From contig CALAYR010000137.1 of NCBI GenBank assembly GCA_937894805.1, positions 1 to 9,433 of the forward strand: DNA of 9,433 nt. Direction: 5' to 3'. The translations under genes and the position numbers were made by a program. Under the pieces are notes generated by a model. It had not been told where the DNA came from and ran no database searches. It worked only from the letters and a program-made list of their open reading frames with translations. This document shows, piece after piece, positions 1 through 6,107 of the stretch. This DNA comes from an uncultured Acidimicrobiaceae bacterium (GTDB lineage: Bacteria; Actinomycetota; Acidimicrobiia; Acidimicrobiales; RAAP-2). How positions within the stretch are numbered: the stretch's first letter is position 1; every line of letters starts with the position of its first letter.

Positions 1-344
1 ACGGTCGCACTGCTCGGAGTCGTGGCCTGGAAGTTCTCATTGCGGGCGCCGGCGGCGCCGCCCACTTGCCCGGCATGTTGGCCGCGGTGACGACGTTGCC
101 GGTGATTGGCGTGCCCGTGGAGCTCGCCCGCCTCGACGGCCTCGACTCACTGCTCTCAATTGTGCAGATGCCTCGCGGTGTTCCCGTGGACACCGCGGCT
201 ATCAACGGCGCCACCAACGCCGCCCTCCTGGCCGCTCGCATTCTCGGCCTAGCCGACGAACGAATCGCCGGCGAACTGGAGCAGTATCGCCTGGAACTCA
301 TTAGCCAGGCGCAGACCCAAGATCGAGAACTGCCACGCTCGTGA
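1..344 (+). CDS. purE: 5-(carboxyamino)imidazole ribonucleotide mutase, class I PurE (C-terminal part)
   Basis: PurE catalyses the cytosolic rearrangement of N5-carboxyaminoimidazole ribonucleotide to 4-carboxy-AIR in purine biosynthesis. The gene is cut by the left edge. The reading frame begins at base 3 and gives the last 113 residues of a family usually about 160-170 long. Recognisable class I PurE signatures are AGAGGAAHLPGM, TLPVIGVPV, LDGLDSLLSIVQMP and GVPVDTAAING, followed by the usual NAALLAARIL helix. The first ATG inside the window, at 66, lies in the middle of the conserved core and is not the start. The family's conserved serine and histidine at the N-terminus would lie mostly outside the window, so activity cannot be judged. 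The stop TGA (342-344) overlaps the GTG start of the next gene by 4 bases, which suggests translational coupling. Confidence 0.95.
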   Translation, partial: GRTARSRGLEVLIAGAGGAAHLPGMLAAVTTLPVIGVPVELARLDGLDSLLSIVQMPRGVPVDTAAINGATNAALLAARILGLADERIAGELEQYRLELISQAQTQDRELPRS

Positions 345-1144
345 GTGAGACCCTCGAGCGCCTCGGGGTCAGCACCTCACGCGCACTGCTCGTTACCGCG
401 TCAGATGCCGGCCTCACGTACGGCGTGAACGAAGGCGTTCGACAAGCCTTGACGGCCGGATTCGTAACCGACGCATCCCTACTTGTGACGGGCCCGTTCG
501 CCCGTGAGGCCGTAGCGCGACTCGGTGGCAACCTCGGCGTTCAGTTAGCCCTCAGCGCCGAACACGAACTACTCGAGATGCGCCCCGTCACCTACTCACC
601 GTCGCTCTTTGGCGGACGAGGAGGCTTTCCGCTTGACGCCAATGACGCATCCGAGCACGCCGACCCCGATGAAGTCCACCGCGAGTTCCGCGCCCAAATC
701 GAGCGAGCCCGGATGCTCGGTGTCGACCCCACGTTCCTGGCCAGCCACGACGACGTGGTGGCTCAGCACCTGGCCCTCTTTGACGTCTTTTTGGATGTGG
801 CCGAAGAGTTCGCGCTCCCCATTCGCCACGGCTACAACTTCGGGTCCTCTTCCTTAGACGCCACGGCGATTGCCCGACGGCGAGGACACTTCGTCGCGGA
901 CCACACGGTCAACTGGACTCCCGGTCTCCCCTTGCTGGAACTCCTCGCAGGACTGCCCGAGGGCATCAGCGAAGTGATTGTGCACCCTGCCGCCGACAGT
1001 CCCGATGTAGCGGCCGTCCTCGGCGATGCGGCAGCTCGGACGGGTGCTCTCGATGAACTCTTGGCGCTCGCCCCAACCGACATTCGCGAGAAGTTAGGCA
1101 TTACGCCGCTGACATGGGCCCAAATCAGCGCAAGCAGTCTCTAG
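341..1144 (+). CDS. YdjC/ChbG-like carbohydrate deacetylase homologue with altered active site
   Basis: This 267-residue protein belongs to the YdjC/ChbG/HpnK family, whose members are metal-dependent deacetylases of acetylated sugars. The N-terminal strand ALLVTASDAGLTYGVNEGV (15-33), the block TDASLLVTGP (43-52), the SHDD region (135-138) and VIVHP (212-216) follow the family pattern. The usual motif is ADDFG; here it reads ASDAG, so the first aspartate, the presumed base by analogy with related deacetylases, is serine. One metal-ligand histidine, normally in GxHLxLT, is glutamine (Q68 in GVQLALS). D22 and H136 remain. The protein may therefore be catalytically weak, changed in chemistry, or a binding protein. 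The GTG start is chosen because it overlaps the purE stop as GTGA, and the conserved strand begins soon after. Coupling to purE is unusual; a role in purine metabolism is not implied. Family assignment is good, function uncertain. Confidence 0.75.
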   Translation: MSETLERLGVSTSRALLVTASDAGLTYGVNEGVRQALTAGFVTDASLLVTGPFAREAVARLGGNLGVQLALSAEHELLEMRPVTYSPSLFGGRGGFPLDANDASEHADPDEVHREFRAQIERARMLGVDPTFLASHDDVVAQHLALFDVFLDVAEEFALPIRHGYNFGSSSLDATAIARRRGHFVADHTVNWTPGLPLLELLAGLPEGISEVIVHPAADSPDVAAVLGDAAARTGALDELLALAPTDIREKLGITPLTWAQISASSL

Positions 1145-1261
1145 GGAATCCCATTTTTCTTAGGAATTCTTGAACTTATTGCGTCTTAAAGTCACGCATT
1201 CACGGCAAACTATGTGTACGAGAAGCCGAATGTGCTTCGTGTGACGACCTAGGAGACGCCG
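1145..1261 (+). promoter_or_regulatory. psp operon upstream region with inverted repeat
   Basis: This 117-bp gap, more AT-rich than its surroundings, is the only sizeable intergenic space before the pspA–htpX–pspAB operon and must carry its promoter if the operon is transcribed independently. It holds an inverted repeat TGCGT (1180-1184) – 9 bp – ACGCA (1194-1198). The spacer contains TAAAGT (1188-1193), a plausible -10 hexamer of the TANNNT type, but I see no good -35. A GGAATT (1163-1168) and CGTC (1182-1185) resemble ECF sigma-factor elements, although the spacing is shorter than normal. A Shine-Dalgarno AGGAG (1251-1255) lies 6 bases before the GTG of pspA. No convincing terminator for purE–chbG is seen. 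Confidence 0.4.
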
Positions 1262-1999
1262 GTGAGCCTGCTGAATCGAATGACCATGATTTTTAAGGCC
1301 AAGACCAACAAGGTCCTCAACAAAGTTGAAGACCCCCGGGAGACTCTGGACCTCTCCTACGAAGAGCAGCTCGACAATCTCACCAAGATGCGTCGGGCGT
1401 TGGCCGATGTCGCCACAGCCCGCAAGCGACTTGAAATCCAGGCCGAGCAGCTGAAGGGCCAAGCCGACAAGCTGGCCGAGCAGGCCAAGGCCGCCCTCGC
1501 CCAGGGCAATGAGGCGCTCGCTCGCGAGGCGCTTACCCGGCGCGAGGCGTTGGCTCAGCAGCTCACCGACCTGGAAGTTCAGCACACACAAGTCGCCGAA
1601 CAGGAAGAGAAGCTCGGTGAGGCAACACAGCGCCTCCAGACCCAGATTGAGGCCTTCCGCACCCGCAAGGAGACCATCAAGGCCACCTACACGGCAGCCG
1701 AAGCCCAGTCCTCTATTGCCGAATCAGTTGCTGGCATTAGTGGATCAATGGCCGACGCCGGTGCTTCACTGCAGCGCGCCCAGGACAAGGTTGCCGAGAT
1801 GCAGGCCCGTTCCGGCGCCCTCGATGAGCTGCTGGCCTCGGGAGCCCTCACCGATCTCACCACCACCCACGACGACATTCAGGCGCAGCTCGACAAGGCC
1901 TCCGCCACGTCGAGCGTGGACGCCCAGCTCGCGGCACTGAAGCAAGAACTCGGTTCAGGTTCGTCCGGCGCCATCGGCGCCGGTGAGGAAGGAAAGTAG
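1262..1999 (+). CDS. pspA: PspA/IM30 family membrane-stress protein
   Basis: PspA proteins are peripheral, ESCRT-III-like membrane-remodelling proteins that polymerise on the inner face of the cytoplasmic membrane and protect it under stress. This 245-residue protein has an N-terminal amphipathic segment (about 1-20, MSLLNRMTMIFKAKTNKVLN), the family-typical KVEDPRETLDLSYEEQ (21-36), then a long, nearly uninterrupted coiled coil rich in Ala, Glu, Gln, Lys and Arg (about 40-145), and a further helix around 165-190 followed by a last one near 203-230. A Gly/Ser-rich acidic tail (231-245) extends it slightly beyond the roughly 222 residues of E. coli PspA. There is no signal peptide or membrane helix. 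The GTG start is supported by AGGAG six bases upstream and by the conserved N-terminus. The gene is followed by htpX after two bases, so it is first in a three-gene operon. Confidence 0.93.
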   Translation: MSLLNRMTMIFKAKTNKVLNKVEDPRETLDLSYEEQLDNLTKMRRALADVATARKRLEIQAEQLKGQADKLAEQAKAALAQGNEALAREALTRREALAQQLTDLEVQHTQVAEQEEKLGEATQRLQTQIEAFRTRKETIKATYTAAEAQSSIAESVAGISGSMADAGASLQRAQDKVAEMQARSGALDELLASGALTDLTTTHDDIQAQLDKASATSSVDAQLAALKQELGSGSSGAIGAGEEGK

Positions 2000-2001
2000 T
2001 C

Positions 2002-2907
2002 ATGGCGTCACGCGGATACGAAAGTGATCACGGCTTAACGACACGGATGTTCGTCACGGGTCTCGCGATCATGGCGCTCTACATCGCTGTCGGCTTTGCA
2101 CTCGTTCGCCTGGGAATTGGGCTGGGCGCCATTATCGTCATCGAGTTCGCCTTAATCTTTGGCCAATACTGGTTCTCCGACAAGATTGCCATGGCCTCCA
2201 TGGGCGCCCGCGTCGTAACGCCTGAGGAGGAGCCCCAGCTCCACGCCATGATTGACCGCCTCTGCGTCTTAGCCAACATGCCTAAGCCTCGAGTCGGCGT
2301 CTCACACGTGCAGATGCCGAACGCCTTTGCCACGGGACGAAACCCCAAACACTCCGTCGTCGTGGTCACCGAAGGAATTCGCCAGCGACTTGATGACGAA
2401 GAGCTCGAAGCCGTTCTCGCGCACGAACTCAGCCACGTAGCCCACCGTGACGTTGCCGTCATGACGGTTGCCAGCTCCCTCGGCATGCTCGCCGGACTGG
2501 TGAGTCGCATGGCCATGTGGGGCGCCATGCTCGGTGGCGGTGGTCGCGACGAGGACAACCAGAACGCCTTCATCATGGAGCTGGTCGTCATGGTCGTCTC
2601 CTTTGCGGTCTACGTCGTTTCGTTCCTCTTGACCATGTCGCTTTCGCGCTACCGCGAGTTGTCGGCTGACCGCGCTGGCGCAATCTTGATTGGCAAGCCT
2701 TCCGCTCTGGCTTCAGCGCTCACCAAGGTGACTGGAGACATGGCCCGTATTCCCAATAACGACCTGCGTCGCGTAGAGGGCATGAATGCCTTCTTCTTCA
2801 CCCCGGCGCTAGCCAAGGGCTCCATGGGCGCACTCTTCTCCACACACCCCTCGTTGCAGAAGCGCTTGGACCAGCTGGCTCGCCTCGAGCGCGAGATGAA
2901 CCAGTAG
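2002..2907 (+). CDS. htpX: M48 family zinc metalloprotease HtpX
   Basis: HtpX is a membrane-embedded zinc endopeptidase that cleaves misfolded or damaged membrane proteins. The 301 residues match the family's size. Two membrane segments at about 15-36 and 40-57 precede the catalytic domain. The zinc motif HELSH is at 141-145, and the third ligand glutamate is E219 in RYRELSADRAG (216-226). Two further hydrophobic segments fall at about 151-177 and 190-214. The C-terminal FSTHPSLQKRLDQL (279-292) is typical. All catalytic residues are present, so it is probably active. ATG 2002 lies two bases after the pspA stop, with AGGAAGGAAAG at the end of pspA acting as ribosome binding site. The stop overlaps the next gene by one base. 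The context fits joint regulation with PspA under envelope stress. Confidence 0.95.
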   Translation: MASRGYESDHGLTTRMFVTGLAIMALYIAVGFALVRLGIGLGAIIVIEFALIFGQYWFSDKIAMASMGARVVTPEEEPQLHAMIDRLCVLANMPKPRVGVSHVQMPNAFATGRNPKHSVVVVTEGIRQRLDDEELEAVLAHELSHVAHRDVAVMTVASSLGMLAGLVSRMAMWGAMLGGGGRDEDNQNAFIMELVVMVVSFAVYVVSFLLTMSLSRYRELSADRAGAILIGKPSALASALTKVTGDMARIPNNDLRRVEGMNAFFFTPALAKGSMGALFSTHPSLQKRLDQLARLEREMNQ

Positions 2908-3482
2908 TGGGCCTACTTGGCAACATTTTCGGCAAGACCAAGCAGGTCGAACCCAAACTCGATCAGCTCTTTGCCCTCCCGAGTGCCGCACTAACCCTCG
3001 AGACTCAGCTCGATCTAGTGACGAGCGGCCAAGCCGGCGTTTGCTACAAAGCCGGTTCGGGGTCCAGCACGTTGGAAAGTGACGAAGAGATTCGCCAACT
3101 ACTCACCGTGGGTGATTCAGAGGGCAAAATCACTTTCAGCGTCGACGACCTCGGTTACACCTGGGTCGTTATCAACGACGACGACCTGGGCAACCTCGTC
3201 ACTCGAGCCCACGGCGCTCACTCCACCCTGGTAGAGAACGGCCTTGGGCCACGGCTCCTCTGTACGGTCTTTGGCTTTACGCCTAAGACCCCACCCGGCG
3301 AGGGATCGGTTTCACTGGTCTATCTAGCCAAGTCGGGGACGTTCTACCCCTTCGCGCCTCGAGGCACGAATCGTCGTGACAATGAACTGGAGATTCGCGT
3401 CAAGAACTTTTTGGGTAGCGAACTTCCCGTGGAGCCCGACCTCAGTCGCTGGCTCGCCCTCTGGGGTATCCCAATCGCCTAA
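2907..3482 (+). CDS. pspAB: PspA-associated protein PspAB
   Basis: This 191-residue protein resembles PspAB, a family of unknown biochemical function found beside pspA and htpX in actinobacteria and, as far as I recall, with htpX in some archaea. Recognised blocks are the N-terminal MGLLGNIFGKTK, LDQLFALPSAALTLE (18-32), DDLGYTWVVIND, GPRLLCTVFGF, the strongly typical GTFYPFAPRG followed by RRDNELEIRVK, and the C-terminal EPDLSRWLALWGIP. It has no signal peptide or clear membrane helix, so it is probably cytosolic or peripheral. The GTG start shares one base with the htpX stop (TAGTG), which indicates translational coupling. Its 3' end overlaps the convergent pterin dehydratase gene by 4 bases. 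A role as a PspA or HtpX partner is inferred from gene order, not from motifs. Confidence 0.88.
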   Translation: MGLLGNIFGKTKQVEPKLDQLFALPSAALTLETQLDLVTSGQAGVCYKAGSGSSTLESDEEIRQLLTVGDSEGKITFSVDDLGYTWVVINDDDLGNLVTRAHGAHSTLVENGLGPRLLCTVFGFTPKTPPGEGSVSLVYLAKSGTFYPFAPRGTNRRDNELEIRVKNFLGSELPVEPDLSRWLALWGIPIA

Positions 3483-3772
3483 AGGCGCGTGGCGAGAAAC
3501 TCGTCCATAAAGGTGGCGAGTCGAAAATCGAGTTCCGTAATGCCACCCTTGTCATGGGTCCATAGCTCGATGCGCAGGGCATTGAAGCCAATCGTCATGA
3601 TTGGATGGTGATCAATCTCATCAGCCAGCGCCACCGAAGCCGCCGCGAGTGCGCCGGCGATTCGATACGACACCGAAGTCTCCAAGAGCAGATGGCCATC
3701 AACCACAGTCCACGCCGGATGGGCGAGTAGCCAGTGGTCGAGCTCTTCAGGTGAGGCGAGTTTCGGCCGCAT
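3479..3772 (-). CDS. pterin-4a-carbinolamine dehydratase family protein
   Basis: The family dehydrates 4a-hydroxytetrahydrobiopterin to quinonoid dihydropterin, recycling the cofactor of aromatic amino acid hydroxylases; bacterial relatives can have other pterin-linked or unknown roles. The protein is 97 residues, normal for the family. The signature is complete: DEIDHHP with the histidine pair at 55-56, FN, LWTHD with a third histidine at 73, GGITELDF, and a C-terminal helix. The distance between the second and third histidine (17) matches the known active site. No aromatic amino acid hydroxylase lies nearby, so the physiological substrate is uncertain. ATG 3772 shares one base with the fumC stop (TGATG). 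A GTG one codon earlier (3775) would give a 4-base overlap and is equally possible. It is the last gene of the nfo–fumC operon. Confidence 0.88.
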   Translation of the reverse strand: MRPKLASPEELDHWLLAHPAWTVVDGHLLLETSVSYRIAGALAAASVALADEIDHHPIMTIGFNALRIELWTHDKGGITELDFRLATFMDEFLATRL

Positions 3773-5160
3773 CACGGATGCGTCATCGCCGCCGGGTCGA
3801 TCGCTCCGTCAAACTCTTCACCGGTCAAAAAGCCCAATGTCAGCACGGCCTCGCGGAGCGTCGTGCGCTCCTTGTGCGCCTTCTTGGCCACTTGAGCTGC
3901 CTTGTCGTACCCGATGAGCGGGTTCAGGGCCGTTACCAGCATCAAAGAGTTATTCAAGTGCTGCTTAATCTGCTCGTAGTCCGGCTGCAGTCCTTCGACG
4001 CAGAACTCCGTGAAGCGCAGACAGGCGTCGGTGAGCAAATCAATGGAGTGGCAGAAGTTGTGAATGATCACGGGCTTGCAGACGTTGAGCTCCAGGTTGC
4101 CGCGGCTGCCGGCCATGCCAATGGCGGCGTCGTTCCCGTACACCTGAATGCCCACCATGATCATGGCTTCGCTCTGCGTGGGATTGACCTTGCCCGGCAT
4201 GATTGACGAACCCGGCTCGTTTTCGGGGAGCTGCAATTCACCGAGACCGCTGCGAGGTCCCGAACCGAGCCAGCGGAGGTCGTCGGCGATCTTGATCAAA
4301 CTGGCCGCCAACGTCTTGATAGCGCCATGAGCAAAAACCAGGGCGTCGTGGGCTGCCAGCGCGGCGAACTTGTTGGGCGCAGTCACAAAAGGCAGCCCGG
4401 TGAGGCCCGCGATTTCAGCCGCTACCCGCTCGCCAAACTCGGGGTGGGTGTTGAGTCCGGTACCAACGGCCGTACCACCGGCGGCCAGTTCCAACAGACC
4501 AGGCAAGACCAGTTGTAGGCGGTCGAGGTCGGCGTCGAGCTGGCTGACGTACCCTGAAAACTCCTGCCCCAGAGTCAGGGGCGTCGCGTCCATGAGGTGA
4601 GTTCGACCGATCTTGACCACGTCCACGTAGGCCTTGGCCTTTTCGTCGATGGCGTCGCGCAGATGCTTCACTGCGGGCACCAGTCGTGACGTCATCTCCG
4701 AGGCGGCGGCGATGTGCATCGCGGTAGGGAATGTGTCGTTCGAAGACTGACTCATGTTGACGTCATCGTTCGGGTGGACCGGCTTCTTGGAACCCTGCTC
4801 TCCCCCAGCCATTTCGATCGCCCGGTTGGAGATGACTTCGTTAACGTTCATGTTGGTCTGGGTGCCCGAACCGGTCTGCCAAATGCGCAGTGGAAATTCA
4901 TCCATCAAGATGCCGTCGGCTACTTCTCGGGCTGCCCGCTCGATGAGCTCCGCCTTGGTGCCATCAAGCTTGCCAAGGGCGTGGTTCACCCGAGCACTAG
5001 CCAACTTCAAGATGCCAAATGAGCGAATAAGGGCCGGGGGCATGGTGTCGTGACCGATTTCAAAGTGGTGCAGACTGCGCTGCGTCTGAGCACCCCAGTA
5101 CTGATTATTGGGGACTTCAATCTCACCCATGGTGTCGGATTCAATACGAAATTCGCTCAT
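3772..5160 (-). CDS. fumC: class II fumarate hydratase
   Basis: FumC is the iron-free, homotetrameric fumarase of the TCA cycle and interconverts fumarate and L-malate in the cytosol. The 462 residues cover the full family length. Conserved regions in order are TGSGTQTNMNVNEVI (96-110), HPNDDVNMSQSSNDTFP (129-145), GRTHLMDATPLTLGQE (185-200) with the catalytic-pair histidine at 188, GTAVGTGLNTHP (229-240), and the mobile loop GSSIMPGKVNP with the key serine at 318. These positions coincide with E. coli numbering. The motif set separates it from aspartase and argininosuccinate lyase, although aspartase is the nearest relative. ATG 5160 is supported by AAGGAG five bases upstream, which overlaps the nfo stop codon. 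It is the middle gene of a minus-strand operon with only 9 bases to nfo and a 1-base overlap with the pterin dehydratase. Confidence 0.96.
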   Translation of the reverse strand: MSEFRIESDTMGEIEVPNNQYWGAQTQRSLHHFEIGHDTMPPALIRSFGILKLASARVNHALGKLDGTKAELIERAAREVADGILMDEFPLRIWQTGSGTQTNMNVNEVISNRAIEMAGGEQGSKKPVHPNDDVNMSQSSNDTFPTAMHIAAASEMTSRLVPAVKHLRDAIDEKAKAYVDVVKIGRTHLMDATPLTLGQEFSGYVSQLDADLDRLQLVLPGLLELAAGGTAVGTGLNTHPEFGERVAAEIAGLTGLPFVTAPNKFAALAAHDALVFAHGAIKTLAASLIKIADDLRWLGSGPRSGLGELQLPENEPGSSIMPGKVNPTQSEAMIMVGIQVYGNDAAIGMAGSRGNLELNVCKPVIIHNFCHSIDLLTDACLRFTEFCVEGLQPDYEQIKQHLNNSLMLVTALNPLIGYDKAAQVAKKAHKERTTLREAVLTLGFLTGEEFDGAIDPAAMTHP

Positions 5161-5165
5161 GGCGA

Positions 5166-5171
5166 CTCCTT
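5166..5171 (-). promoter_or_regulatory. ribosome binding site of fumC inside the nfo stop
   Basis: On the minus strand AAGGAG occurs five bases before the fumC ATG and shares bases with the TAA stop of nfo (TAAGGAG). It fixes the fumC start and ties fumC translation to the end of nfo. It is the clearest Shine-Dalgarno sequence in the minus-strand genes. Confidence 0.75.
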
Positions 5172-6060
5172 ATTTCTTTTTGGCGTACAACGCGACGCCT
5201 TCGGTAACTAATTTGGTGGCCGCAACGACGTCGCTTGCGCGAGGACCGTCACCGTCACCGGGTACTTCAAGAATCAGGGGCAAGTTTCGCACCTTGGGAT
5301 GGCCAAGCAGCGGAGCAAGGCCGGCCGTGCCAATGGTGCCCTCGCCAAGATTGGCGTGGCGATCCTTGTTGCCGCCGAGCTCGGTCTTCGAGTCATTTAG
5401 ATGAAAGCAGGCCAGGCGGTCAATACCGATGCGATCATTGACTTCCTTGATTAACTTCTTCGTTCCCGCCAGAGTTGAGTAGTCGTAGCCACTGGCCCAG
5501 AGATGTTGGGTGTCGATACACAGTCCGAGCCGCTCATCACCACCGCAGGCCTCAATGATGGCCTCAATCTCTTCCAGCGAACGACCCACGGTTCCACCGG
5601 CGCCGGCCGCATTTTCGATCAAGATTGGACAGTCAGCCACGCCTTCGGGGGCGTTGTCGGCCTCGTCTAGGGCCCGCATGAGACCCTCAGCAACGCGCTC
5701 GAGCGCCTCTTCGAACCCAGTGCCCTTGTGGCTGCCAACGTGAAGTATGACGCCCTGGGCCGCCATTCCGCGCCCTACCGAAAGGTTGTGCGTTAAGCAG
5801 GCCACCGACTTCTCGTAGAGCTCGGGGTTGTCGGAGGCGAGATTAATTAGATACGTGGCGTGAGAGAAGGTCGCCTTGACGCTGGGGTGGGCCGCTGCCG
5901 CCTCGCGGTAGCCCGCCAAGACCTCTGGGGAATACTGGCTGGGCTTCCACATTCGGGGGCTCTGCGTGAAGATCTGGATAGAAGTGGCCCCAATTTCCAC
6001 ACCGGCCTCGAGGGAAGGGACAAGCTTGCCGCCACCGCGGACGTGGGCACCTATGTTCAT
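5170..6060 (-). CDS. nfo: endonuclease IV (AP endonuclease)
   Basis: Endonuclease IV cleaves DNA 5' of abasic sites and removes 3'-blocking groups in base excision repair. Counted from the ATG at 6060 the protein has 296 residues, close to the usual 280-300. All nine trinuclear zinc ligands of the E. coli enzyme have counterparts: H67 (SHATYLINLAS), H107 (ILHVGSHKG), E149 (IENAAG), D183 and H186 (CIDTQH), H220 (FHLND), D233 and H235 (DRH) and E265 (LEVPGD). An upstream TTG at 6069 is in frame and would add three residues. ATG is preferred because family members begin with M-x-IGAHV, and a TAGTTT -10-like hexamer lies seven bases before it, as in leaderless transcripts. No Shine-Dalgarno is visible. 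It heads the nfo–fumC–pterin dehydratase operon. Confidence 0.95.
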   Translation of the reverse strand: MNIGAHVRGGGKLVPSLEAGVEIGATSIQIFTQSPRMWKPSQYSPEVLAGYREAAAAHPSVKATFSHATYLINLASDNPELYEKSVACLTHNLSVGRGMAAQGVILHVGSHKGTGFEEALERVAEGLMRALDEADNAPEGVADCPILIENAAGAGGTVGRSLEEIEAIIEACGGDERLGLCIDTQHLWASGYDYSTLAGTKKLIKEVNDRIGIDRLACFHLNDSKTELGGNKDRHANLGEGTIGTAGLAPLLGHPKVRNLPLILEVPGDGDGPRASDVVAATKLVTEGVALYAKKK

Positions 6061-6107
6061 CGATGCCAAACTAGCGGGGATACCGCTACTTAGAATCCGG
6101 AGCCATC
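6061..6107. promoter_or_regulatory. divergent promoter region between nfo and the PPOX-family gene
   Basis: These 47 bases separate the two divergent starts. On the minus strand TAGTTT (6073-6068) is a -10-like hexamer whose predicted start of transcription is the A of the nfo ATG. On the plus strand TAGAAT (6091-6096) is a better -10-like hexamer for the PPOX-family gene. The two hexamers are exactly 17 bases apart, so each occupies the other's -35 position. Between them lies a perfect inverted repeat TAGCGG–GGATA–CCGCTA (6072-6088). A GGAG (6099-6102) five bases before ATG 6108 can serve as ribosome binding site, although it is very close to the -10. These are readings by eye; no start of transcription is known. 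Confidence 0.4.

Noticed and set aside
1141..1160. Possible terminator after chbG (GGGA-A-TCCC then T5)
   Set aside because: The stem would have a one-base loop and cannot fold, and only five T follow. It was not called.
1160..1591. 143-residue minus-strand frame reaching into the pspA upstream region
   Set aside because: Most of it is the complement of the pspA coiled coil, giving a Leu/Gly/Val-rich artefact, and it would run through the psp promoter region.
2079..2591. 170-residue open frame on the minus strand inside htpX
   Set aside because: It is antisense to a complete htpX with intact motifs, is Ser/Thr/Met-rich low-complexity sequence, and has no recognisable domain.
3601..4206. 201-residue open frame on the plus strand across the pterin dehydratase and fumC
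   Set aside because: It runs opposite two well-conserved genes and its Arg/Val/His-rich composition is typical of a shadow frame. No ribosome binding site or family motif was seen.
6061..6069. TTG at 6069 as the nfo start
   Set aside because: It adds only three residues before the conserved MNIGAHV start, has no Shine-Dalgarno, and the -10-like element would overlap it.
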